49,513 nt of DNA from Bacteroidales bacterium (GTDB taxonomy: Bacteria > Bacteroidota > Bacteroidia > Bacteroidales > P3): assembly GCA_031272705.1 (NCBI GenBank), contig JAISTG010000039.1, forward strand, positions 1 through 49,513, given 5' to 3'. Under the pieces are notes generated by a model, which did not search any database, was not told the origin of the DNA, and was given only the letters and a program-made list of their open reading frames with translations. A program made the position numbers and the translations under genes. Positions 34,299 through 41,337 of the stretch are shown in pieces. Within the stretch, counting starts at the first letter, position 1; every line of letters begins with the position of its first letter.

Positions 34299-34332
34299 AT
34301 AATCCGTTCAAAAAGGACGGATTATTTTTTTG
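34299..34332 (+). terminator. Rho-independent terminator of the lipoprotein gene
   Basis: ATAATCCGTTC (34299-34309) pairs with GGACGGATTAT (34315-34325) around AAAAA, with one wobble, then a seven-T run. Confidence 0.85.
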
Positions 34333-34375
34333 TCCTCTTTTTTCACCGCCATCAGAACCGATTTTGCTTTATTGA

Positions 34376-34615
34376 AACTTGATTTCAGGATTTTATCATT
34401 TGATTTTAATTTTCCGGAATCAAATTACAGCGTTCTATAATCAAGTTTCAGGATTCTATAATCAAGTTTCGTGATTCTAAAATCAAGTTTCAGGATTCTA
34501 TAATCAAGTTTCGTGATTCTAAAATCAAGTTTTGAGATTCTAAAATCAAGTTTCGTGATTCTAAAATCAAGTTTCGTGATTCTAAAATCAAGTTTCGTGA
34601 TTCTAAAATCAAGTT
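34376..34615. repeat. Twelve-box 21-bp array, partly homogenised
   Basis: Twelve boxes each exactly 21 bp apart from 34376 to 34607. The first three vary (AACTTGATT, CATTTGATT, AATCAAATT); the last nine are all AATCAAGTT in one orientation. Linkers shift from TCAGGATTTTAT, TTAATTTTCCGG and ACAGCGTTCTAT to repeated TCAGGATTCTAT and TCGTGATTCTAA. The right part therefore looks like recent tandem amplification of one unit from the older mixed array. Confidence 0.95.
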
Positions 34616-34768
34616 TAGTGAACGCAAAACGACTTTCAACCATAACGAAACAGAGTAGGGGAGTATTGCATTCAAAATTGGGTGATAAAAAACCTTATTT
34701 TAAGATAGCCGAAAAATGCAATGGTTCGTCCAAAGTTCCATTCGTTAAAATTTTATGCGATTTTAGCG

Positions 34769-35185
34769 TTACAAATGTAAATTACGACAATGTTATAATG
34801 AGGCTTTACAAATGTAAAGTGAGCAAATAGTGATTAGAAATGTGAATTTACGGCTATGTTACGATTGTAAAGCGGCGTTGGAAGCAAATTTTACCCTTGT
34901 GAAATAAGATTTTGATTTTATGACTTCAAAACCAGATATTTATAAAGTTTAATTAAAGTATTTCTTTATCAAATTCGGGTAAAATAAGGCATTATTTGGA
35001 TGCGGTTATTATTAAGTTTTAACGCATTGAAACAAAGGGTTAAAATTTTTTCTTATTAAAGTGTAACTTTATTTGGAAGTTTCCGTATAGGCGATTACAA
35101 ATGTAAAAAGATTGAAATTACAATTCTAAATTATTAGATTTGATTACAAATGTAAATAAGTTGATTTTATAATTACAAATGTAAA
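34769..35185. repeat. Dispersed TTACAAATGTAAA motifs, likely operators
   Basis: Exact copies at 34769, 34806, 35095, 35144 and 35173, with degraded relatives at 34834 (TTAGAAATGTGAA), 34859 (TTACGATTGTAAA) and 35118 (TTACAATTCTAAA). Where the preceding base is T, the motif is TTTACA-AA-TGTAAA, a dyad around two central bases. Spacing is irregular (23-37 bp), unlike the phased arrays. Three copies lie over or beside the promoter and start of the XRE gene. Confidence 0.85.
35112..35142 (+). promoter_or_regulatory. XRE regulator promoter, embedded in operator-like dyads
   Basis: TTG (35112-35114), a 20-base spacer and TAGATTTG (35135-35142). The degenerate dyad 35118-35130 lies in the spacer, an exact dyad at 35144-35156 covers the expected start of transcription, and another at 35173-35185 ends 3 bases before the ATG. 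Confidence 0.65.
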
Positions 35186-35188
35186 TTT

Positions 35189-35635
35189 ATGATAGAGGAA
35201 AGAATAAAACAGATTATCACAACTTACGGTTTGACCGCCGGAGGTTTCGCTGACATACTCGGCATTCAGGCTTCGGGGATTTCTCATATCCTTTCGGGTC
35301 GCAACAAGCCGAGTTTGGATTTCGTAACGCGGGTTTTGACAAAATTCCCTGACATTTCGTGGAATTGGCTTGTGCTTGGGAAAGGCAGTATGCAGTCATT
35401 GGAAGTGCCTGTAATTGAAGAGCCTTCGCTCTTTTCACAAGAGCCGCCGCAGAAGGTTGAAGAGGTGAAAACGGAAGTTGAACCTGAGCCGTTGGAAGAG
35501 GTTTTTGAAGAGGTGGAAGAGCCTCCCGTTATGGTACAAGAGCCTGTAAATGAACCCGAACCAAAGAGCAAGGGTCGCATTCGCCGCATCATCGTTTTCT
35601 ATGACGATTGCACGTACGAGGAAGTGAGCAATTAA
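35189..35635 (+). CDS. XRE-type helix-turn-helix regulator with acidic linker
   Basis: A 148-residue protein. Residues about 3-68 form an XRE/Cro HTH domain (GLTAGGFADILGIQASGISH, then ILSGRNKPS, and SWNWLVLGKGSM). A Pro/Glu-rich linker (about 75-130) joins a short C-terminal motif, RIRRIIVFYDDCTYEEV, seen from memory in other Bacteroidetes regulators of this type. The dense operator-like dyads over its own promoter suggest negative autoregulation. Its target genes are unknown. Confidence 0.85.
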   Translation: MIEERIKQIITTYGLTAGGFADILGIQASGISHILSGRNKPSLDFVTRVLTKFPDISWNWLVLGKGSMQSLEVPVIEEPSLFSQEPPQKVEEVKTEVEPEPLEEVFEEVEEPPVMVQEPVNEPEPKSKGRIRRIIVFYDDCTYEEVSN

Positions 35636-35721
35636 GGGCTGAAAATTTCAATCTTTCGTGTCAATGTTTGTGTCGGGGAAATTTATTGCATTCTCCAACA
35701 CGATAAAATCATTGTAAATAA

Positions 35722-35751
35722 TTGTCGGTGTTGAAAAAAGTAGTAATTTTG
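35722..35751 (+). promoter_or_regulatory. Promoter of the GT117/DUF2723 gene
   Basis: TTG (35722-35724), a 19-base spacer and TAATTTTG (35744-35751). The leader to ATG 35854 is about 95 bases and contains a 20-codon frame. Confidence 0.65.
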
Positions 35752-35772
35752 CAGCCTTAAAATTAAGTAAAA

Positions 35773-35835
35773 ATGGATGATAATTTTATGAGTTTTGCAT
35801 TCACCCTCGTTGTTATGAGAGATGTAAGTTACTAA
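35773..35835 (+). CDS. Possible 20-residue leader peptide
   Basis: ATG 35773 opens a 20-codon frame (MDDNFMSFAFTLVVMRDVSY) that lies wholly within the leader of the DUF2723 gene and stops 18 bases before its ATG. No amino acid is over-represented in the way of a classical attenuator. It may be chance. Confidence 0.25.
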   Translation: MDDNFMSFAFTLVVMRDVSY

Positions 35836-35853
35836 ACGACACTTGATATTGCT

Positions 35854-38763
35854 ATGAAGTACCAAAAGAGTATCAATACCATAGGTTGGCTCGTTGGAGC
35901 GGTGTCTTTGCTTGTTTATGCATTGACTCTGAGTCCTACTCTTTCGTTTTGGGACAGCGGAGAGTTCATTGCAACGGGTTCAAAGTTGCAGGTAGGGCAT
36001 CCGCCGGGTGCTCCGCTGTATCAACTTTTGGCTGCCTTTGTTTCTATCTTCACTTTTGGAAATCAAACTCTTATCGCACCGTTCGTTAATGCCCTTTCGG
36101 CACTCGCAGCCTCGCTTACCATAGTCTTTTTCTTTTGGATACTTGTCCGTTTTCTCAATCGCTTTTCCGATAAGTACGTTGGGAACATCGTTGCTGCTGC
36201 TATCGGTGCATTGACCTTTGCTTTCACGGATTCCTTTTGGGCATCGGCAACGGAGGCAGAGGTTTATAGTTTATCGTTATTGTTCTCTACGTTAATCATT
36301 TGGGCGGTTATGAAATGGGATGAGCGTCCCGATGCCCGATGGTTTGTTTTTATTGCGTTTTTGATTGGTTTGTCGTTAGGCATACATCTTTTGAGCCTGT
36401 TAGTACTTCCTGCCGTCTCGTTGATAGTTTGTTTTCATTACTTCAAACCGTCATTTGTCAGCGTAACATTAACTCTTATCATTGCCGTATTGACGATTTG
36501 GGGGTTGTATTCGCTGTTTCCGTTGTTGCTTTCAGCCGATTACCTGCCTTTATATATAATATTAGGTGTGTTGATTGTGCTTTTGGTATTTTCCATCCTG
36601 AAAAAAATAGCGTTATTGTCTGCTATCAGCCTGTCGTTTCTGTTTTTTATTCTCGGCATATCTACTTATATCATCCTGATAGTAAGAGCCGAAGCAGGCG
36701 TTCCAATCAACGAATATGTACCTCAAAGTTCCCAAAAACTCATTTACTATTTGGAAAGAGAGAATTACGAGAAGCCTCCATTATTCTTTGGAAATCAATA
36801 CACTGCTTACTCATTTGCGAAATATAATATCAGCGAAACGGGTGATTTGGAGGTGATTTACAATCGTAATACGCAATCCTTCTTTCCCCGAATGTGGAAC
36901 CCTGTTTATGAAACGGCATATACGGACTGGACTGGCACGCCTGAAAAAGCCATAACTGCGAACGGACAAACGTTTTACACGCCTTCATTTGCTCAAAACT
37001 TCAATTTCTTCCTGCAATATCAACTTGGCTATATGTATAACCGCTATTTGATGTGGAATTTTGTTGGTCGTACCAATGACATTCAAGGCTTTGGCGATGC
37101 GGGAAGCGGACAATGGAAGTCCGGAATAAAGTATTTGGATAATCTTTTTGGGATTAACACTCAGGCTTTTCCCGAAAATACGTTGCGGAAAGGCGGTACT
37201 GCCTATTTCTTTATTCCTCTCCTTTTAGCCATAGTGGGTTTGATTTATCAGTATTTTAAGGATAGAAAAGGCTTTTGGGTTAATACTATGCTGTTTGTTT
37301 TTACCTCTGTTTGCGTTGTTGTTTATCTCAATCTAACTCCTTATCAGGCGAGAGAGAGAGACTATATTTTCATAACGTCTTTTCTTTCCGTAAGCGTATG
37401 GCTTTGTATTGGCGTGTTGGGAATAAGCCAAATCATTGTTAATATCCTGTTTTTGCATCTTCCTCGTTACGTTGCCGTTTTCTTTTTCATTGTTCCTTTG
37501 TGGTTATTGAGCCAAAATTTTGCTTCTCACAACCATTCGCATCAGTATACGGCGAAAAATTTTGCTCAATCTTTGTTGGAGAGTTGCGAAAAGAACGCCG
37601 TATTATTCACAAGTGCGGATAACGATACCTTTCCTTTGTGGTACTTGCAGAATGTTGAGGGAATACGAACCGATATTAGGGTTATAAACCTTGCTTTTTT
37701 GAATGATGCGGATTATATTGACAATCTGCAAAAGCGTGTTTATGAGTCCGCACCGCTGCATTTGATTACGCAACCGTCTGATTATAAAAACGCTAATCTA
37801 AATTATAATTCCTCTGCCCGTAATCTTGTTTCCGACAAACCGACCTCAATAATGAAGCATTTGAATCGGGAAATCATATTGCAGGACAATGTTTATGCAC
37901 TCCAAACGCTGATTTTAATGGATTTAATAGTTGCTAACATTGAGCAGAGACCTGTTTATTTCTCCGCATATTCCTATGAGGATTTACTTAATCTTAATAA
38001 TTATTTGACTCTTGAAGGCTTTGCATATCGCTTAAACACAATACAAAAAAATGGAAAGCAAGATATGTTACCGCCTAAGTACGGAAGCGTTAATGCAAAT
38101 AAGATGTACGAAAATTTTAAGCAGTTTCAATGGCGGGGTTTTAAGCGACCGAGAACGACTTTCAATGAATTGGAACGCTCAATAGTAGATTTTTACGCTC
38201 AAAATGCTTCTTTCCTTGCCTTCGGTCTTTATCAGGCGAAAGAGTATCAAAAGGCTGACGAAGTTATAACCAAATGTACGGAAAATATACCCTTCACTGT
38301 GCATAAATATCCGCACTCTCTGGCTCATTTAGCCGTAATTGAGTGTTTGTTGGATGGGAAATTGGCGGAGGATAAGGACATTTACGCAATCTCACATCAT
38401 TATTTGTTCTACGTAATAGACTATTATAAAGGTTACATGCGGTATTATCTTAACTTGAAAGATAGTTTTAAGGCTCATGAACGCTGGGAAGCGGAAAAGA
38501 TTATGACGAATTGGCTCTATCTTTGTCTGTTTATCGATGACAATAAGTTGGATGACTTGCGTGAAGACCTTACAGCAGATTTCTTTAACTACGCATCGGA
38601 GTATTTGAAAATATGTTATGATTATTTGGAAACAATAAAGGATAATTCGGATTTTTATAAGGAGGAGATAGAAAAAACAACCGCTCTCGTAAAAGGAATA
38701 CTTGATTTGGGGAAGGCTTATGAAGAAAAATTACCTCAACCTCCTGCCTCTCTTAAACTTTAA
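35854..38763 (+). CDS. DUF2723 / GT117 membrane glycosyltransferase-like protein
   Basis: A 969-residue protein. The N-terminal 600 residues hold about a dozen membrane helices of the GT-C fold, with LSPTLSFWDSGEFIATGSKL and GHPPGAPLYQLLAA, the DUF2723 signature; the Asp/Glu of DSGE resemble the catalytic acid site of protein mannosyltransferases. A C-terminal soluble part (about 700-969) is helical and TPR-like. Bacteroidetes carry several such proteins, classed in GT117. Transfer of a lipid-linked sugar to protein or lipid is inferred. It is probably monocistronic. Confidence 0.82.
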   Translation: MKYQKSINTIGWLVGAVSLLVYALTLSPTLSFWDSGEFIATGSKLQVGHPPGAPLYQLLAAFVSIFTFGNQTLIAPFVNALSALAASLTIVFFFWILVRFLNRFSDKYVGNIVAAAIGALTFAFTDSFWASATEAEVYSLSLLFSTLIIWAVMKWDERPDARWFVFIAFLIGLSLGIHLLSLLVLPAVSLIVCFHYFKPSFVSVTLTLIIAVLTIWGLYSLFPLLLSADYLPLYIILGVLIVLLVFSILKKIALLSAISLSFLFFILGISTYIILIVRAEAGVPINEYVPQSSQKLIYYLERENYEKPPLFFGNQYTAYSFAKYNISETGDLEVIYNRNTQSFFPRMWNPVYETAYTDWTGTPEKAITANGQTFYTPSFAQNFNFFLQYQLGYMYNRYLMWNFVGRTNDIQGFGDAGSGQWKSGIKYLDNLFGINTQAFPENTLRKGGTAYFFIPLLLAIVGLIYQYFKDRKGFWVNTMLFVFTSVCVVVYLNLTPYQARERDYIFITSFLSVSVWLCIGVLGISQIIVNILFLHLPRYVAVFFFIVPLWLLSQNFASHNHSHQYTAKNFAQSLLESCEKNAVLFTSADNDTFPLWYLQNVEGIRTDIRVINLAFLNDADYIDNLQKRVYESAPLHLITQPSDYKNANLNYNSSARNLVSDKPTSIMKHLNREIILQDNVYALQTLILMDLIVANIEQRPVYFSAYSYEDLLNLNNYLTLEGFAYRLNTIQKNGKQDMLPPKYGSVNANKMYENFKQFQWRGFKRPRTTFNELERSIVDFYAQNASFLAFGLYQAKEYQKADEVITKCTENIPFTVHKYPHSLAHLAVIECLLDGKLAEDKDIYAISHHYLFYVIDYYKGYMRYYLNLKDSFKAHERWEAEKIMTNWLYLCLFIDDNKLDDLREDLTADFFNYASEYLKICYDYLETIKDNSDFYKEEIEKTTALVKGILDLGKAYEEKLPQPPASLKL

Positions 38764-38838
38764 TTGGAAGCGATATTCAATCCATTTGTGGTTGGGGAAT
38801 AGGAAAGACAGATATTTTTTTGAAGAAACGGCTTCCAA
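38764..38838. repeat. Separated inverted repeat after the DUF2723 gene
   Basis: TTGGAAGC (38764-38771) immediately after the stop is matched by GCTTCCAA (38831-38838). The 59-base interval contains a T7 run but no compact hairpin, so its role as a terminator is doubtful. Confidence 0.3.
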
Positions 38839-38881
38839 TAACATAATTAAAACAATAAATTAAGCAAATTAAAATTTTTTG

Positions 38882-38889
38882 TATCTTTG
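38882..38889 (+). promoter_or_regulatory. -7 element for the PorE-like gene
   Basis: TATCTTTG, 26 bases before the ATG at 38916. Confidence 0.6.
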
Positions 38890-38915
38890 CAACCTCAAAT
38901 TACAGAAAAAAAGCG

Positions 38916-40907
38916 ATGAGATATTATCTTATAATCATATTTTCTATCTTTATTTCACTGTGTTCCAAAACCGTTACGGCTCAGGAAAGTTATGCAGTAG
39001 CGTATGAAAAACAGGGAGATAAAGCAATGAAAGAGCAATCCTACAACGAGGCTCTTCATTCCTACATTACCGCACGGCGTTTTGTGAAGGAATATCTTGA
39101 TATTGACTATAAGATAGGTTGTTGTTATACTCTGTTACTTAATTATTCGGCGGCAGAAGCACATTTCCGTAAAATGATACTGCTGAATCCCGATAAAAAA
39201 CTCAACATTCTGTATCCAAAACTCTATCTTCAACTTGCTCAAATGGCGAAACAAAACGGCAAAACACAGGAAGCATTGGAATATATTGAATTTTCGTTGC
39301 GTGATAACCCTGATATAGCCGTTAGAAATGACTTAAAGCGAGAACAGAAGGCTATTTTATGGAGTATGGAAAACGCTAATCCCGAAGCAGATACAAAGAT
39401 TATAAATCTGGGACCAAATATCAACAATGCCGTTTCGCAGAGTGGGGGACAGTTAATAGACTCTTTGTTCCTTTTTACCAAGGTTACGGGGACTCAAAGC
39501 GACTTTACGGAGTCGTTATCCTTTGAAAACATGGAATCTTTTGTTGATTTTGCCTTTGCGGACGGTGATTTCCACACTCCATCTCAGCATTTGGACTGGG
39601 GTAAAATCAACAATGCGGAAGGCGGTTCAGCCAATCTGTTCTTTGATACCACAGAAGACATAGCCTATTTCACTCAACAAGTAATGGTCAAAGGGGGTAA
39701 TATAGCAACGAAAATTTTTTTTAGTAAGCGTGATGCCGCAAATCAGTGGTCTAAACCTAAAATAATGCCGTTTTGTAGTGAGGATGCAGCCAATTATACT
39801 CACCCTTTCGTGGTAATGCTCGCAGGACAGAAGATACTTTTCTTTGCTTCCGACCGTCCAAATGGCTATGGTGGCTACGACTTATGGCAGATGAATCTCT
39901 TCAATACCTATTCCAAACCCGCAAATCTCGGAAATAAGATAAATACTCCAGCCGATGAAGTAACTCCTTTCATCGCTTCAACGCTCTGTAAGGAGACTTT
40001 GGTATGCACTTACAGCCTTTACTTTGCGTCCAACGGTCATTCGGGCTTTGGGGGCTTTGATATATTTAAGTCAAAATGGGAAAACAATATGTGGGAACAA
40101 CCTGTAAATCTCTTAAAACCAATTAACAGCGAAGCCAATGACCTTTTCCCTGTGGTGATTGAGGAAAATGTGCGAGGTTATCTTACGTCCAATCGTCCCG
40201 ATGCCGCAAATAATTCGGGGCAAACCTGTTGTAACCGGATATACCTTTGGAAAAGCAAGCCCAAAGCACCAAAAGAACCTCCGCAAACCCTCGTTGATTA
40301 TTCCAAAAGACTGCAAGATGAGTTTAATCCCGCATTTGACCTTCCGCTTACCCTTTATTTCCATAACGATGAGCCGAAAGAAGCCGATAATGCAATGAAA
40401 ACAAATATGGATTACAACGAATGTTACAACCGATACAACGCTTTGAAACATACTTATGCGGCTTTCTATCGTGTGAATGACGATGCGGAGGGCGAAAAAC
40501 AGATTTTGGATTTCTTTTCTCAAAAAATAGACTACTCAATGAACAAACTGAACGCTTTAATGACTTATCTGTTGCAGCGTTTGGAAGAAGGACAATCGTT
40601 GGAAATTCAGGTGAGAGGCTTTGCTTCTGCTTTATTTACTGCGGATTATAATTTCAAATTATCGGAACGCCGCATCAACTCTTTGGAAAATTATATCCGT
40701 AACTGGAATGGCGGCAAACTTGCTCCGTATCTTGATGCTGCCAAAACGAAAGGCAAAATACGCCTGACAATAAAGCATTTGGCTATGGGCAGTAGCCAGT
40801 CTGTTTCCGCTAACCCGCAAAATCTCAATGCAAAACGTAATTCCGTTTATACGATAGAAGCAATGAATGAGCGGAAAATTGAAATAAAAATTATTCAGGA
40901 ATTGTAA
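38916..40907 (+). CDS. TPR / PD40 propeller / OmpA-like envelope protein, PorE-like
   Basis: A 663-residue exported protein with a signal peptide (MRYYLIIIFSIFISLCSKTV..AQ). TPR-like helices cover about 25-145. A PD40-type beta-propeller follows at about 200-450, with repeated motifs such as ILFFASDRPNGYGGYDLWQM and LYFASNGHSGFGGFDIFKSK. The C-terminal OmpA-like domain (about 500-660) contains LEIQVRGFASALFTADYNFK and LSERRINSL. This order matches PorE of Porphyromonas gingivalis, a T9SS component thought to bind peptidoglycan, except that the small carboxypeptidase-regulatory-like domain between propeller and OmpA is not apparent. The PorE assignment is tentative; porU follows 430 bases later. 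Confidence 0.75.
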   Translation: MRYYLIIIFSIFISLCSKTVTAQESYAVAYEKQGDKAMKEQSYNEALHSYITARRFVKEYLDIDYKIGCCYTLLLNYSAAEAHFRKMILLNPDKKLNILYPKLYLQLAQMAKQNGKTQEALEYIEFSLRDNPDIAVRNDLKREQKAILWSMENANPEADTKIINLGPNINNAVSQSGGQLIDSLFLFTKVTGTQSDFTESLSFENMESFVDFAFADGDFHTPSQHLDWGKINNAEGGSANLFFDTTEDIAYFTQQVMVKGGNIATKIFFSKRDAANQWSKPKIMPFCSEDAANYTHPFVVMLAGQKILFFASDRPNGYGGYDLWQMNLFNTYSKPANLGNKINTPADEVTPFIASTLCKETLVCTYSLYFASNGHSGFGGFDIFKSKWENNMWEQPVNLLKPINSEANDLFPVVIEENVRGYLTSNRPDAANNSGQTCCNRIYLWKSKPKAPKEPPQTLVDYSKRLQDEFNPAFDLPLTLYFHNDEPKEADNAMKTNMDYNECYNRYNALKHTYAAFYRVNDDAEGEKQILDFFSQKIDYSMNKLNALMTYLLQRLEEGQSLEIQVRGFASALFTADYNFKLSERRINSLENYIRNWNGGKLAPYLDAAKTKGKIRLTIKHLAMGSSQSVSANPQNLNAKRNSVYTIEAMNERKIEIKIIQEL

Positions 40908-40960
40908 CGGAACGTTCTTTCCAACTTACATTTTGCGTTAATTTTGTTTTGTTTTATTAG

Positions 40961-41053
40961 AATCAAATTCCAGCGTGCTATAATCAAATTATAGAACGCT
41001 GGAATCAAATTATAGAATGCTAGAATTTGATTATAATTTTCTATAATCAAATT
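40961..41053. repeat. 21-bp phased box/linker array
   Basis: Boxes at 40961, 40982 and 41003 (AATCAAATT), 41024 (AATTTGATT) and 41045 (AATCAAATT), exactly 21 bp apart. Linkers are CCAGCGTGCTAT, ATAGAACGCTGG, ATAGAATGCTAG and ATAATTTTCTAT. The first two linkers are inverted versions of each other apart from one base, while the adjoining boxes keep one orientation. This is the clearest case of linker and box flipping independently. Confidence 0.95.
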
Positions 41054-41117
41054 ACAGTAATATCTTCCCTTGAAAACAAAATTTGAAATAAAATTTTAGC
41101 AATTCAAAAAAAAGTTA

Positions 41118-41125
41118 TACCTTTG
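41118..41125 (+). promoter_or_regulatory. -7 element for tRNA-Gln
   Basis: TACCTTTG, 22 bases before the tRNA. Confidence 0.65.
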
Positions 41126-41147
41126 CACCCGCAAAAAAGAGCAAAAT

Positions 41148-41218
41148 TGTCCCATAGTGTAATGGTAACACAAGAGATTCTGGCTCTCTTATTTCAGGTT
41201 CGAGTCCTGATGGGATAA
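41148..41218 (+). tRNA. tRNA-Gln (anticodon CUG)
   Basis: 71-base tRNA. Acceptor TGTCCCA pairs with TGGGATA. The anticodon stem AGAGA/TCTCT encloses TTCTGGC, giving anticodon CTG, which reads CAG (Gln). The T arm carries AGGTTCGAGTCCT. The U1-A72 pair typical of tRNA-Gln is present. CCA is not encoded. Confidence 0.95.
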
Positions 41219-41238
41219 CAAAGTATTCATATCTATTC

Positions 41239-41275
41239 AAGCAGGGATTTCGTAAAATGTGTCCCTGTTTTTGTT
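41239..41275 (+). terminator. Terminator of tRNA-Gln
   Basis: AAGCAGGGA (41239-41247) pairs with TCCCTGTTT (41262-41270), one G-T wobble, 14-base loop, followed by further T residues. It separates the tRNA from porU. Confidence 0.65.
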
Positions 41276-41337
41276 ATATTGATACAATAAAATGAAAGAA
41301 AACAAGTTTTAATTATGTATTAAAAAGAAAACAATAT

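Larger units (their letters stand above)
34275..35188. other. 914-bp gene-free region before the XRE regulator
   Basis: Contains the lipoprotein terminator, the longest phased array (34376-34615), then about 500 bp with a different repeated motif, TTACAAATGTAAA, in exact and degraded copies. It ends at the regulator promoter. Open frames over the array reflect the 21-bp period. I see no RNA gene. Confidence 0.65.
40908..41147. other. Gene-free stretch before tRNA-Gln
   Basis: 240 bp with the phased array at 40961-41053 and the tRNA-Gln promoter. No terminator for the preceding gene is obvious. Confidence 0.6.

Noticed and set aside
34425..34675. Minus-strand repeat proteins (ITKLDFR type)
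   Set aside because: Same cause as the other array frames: stop-free 21-bp tandem repeats without expression signals.
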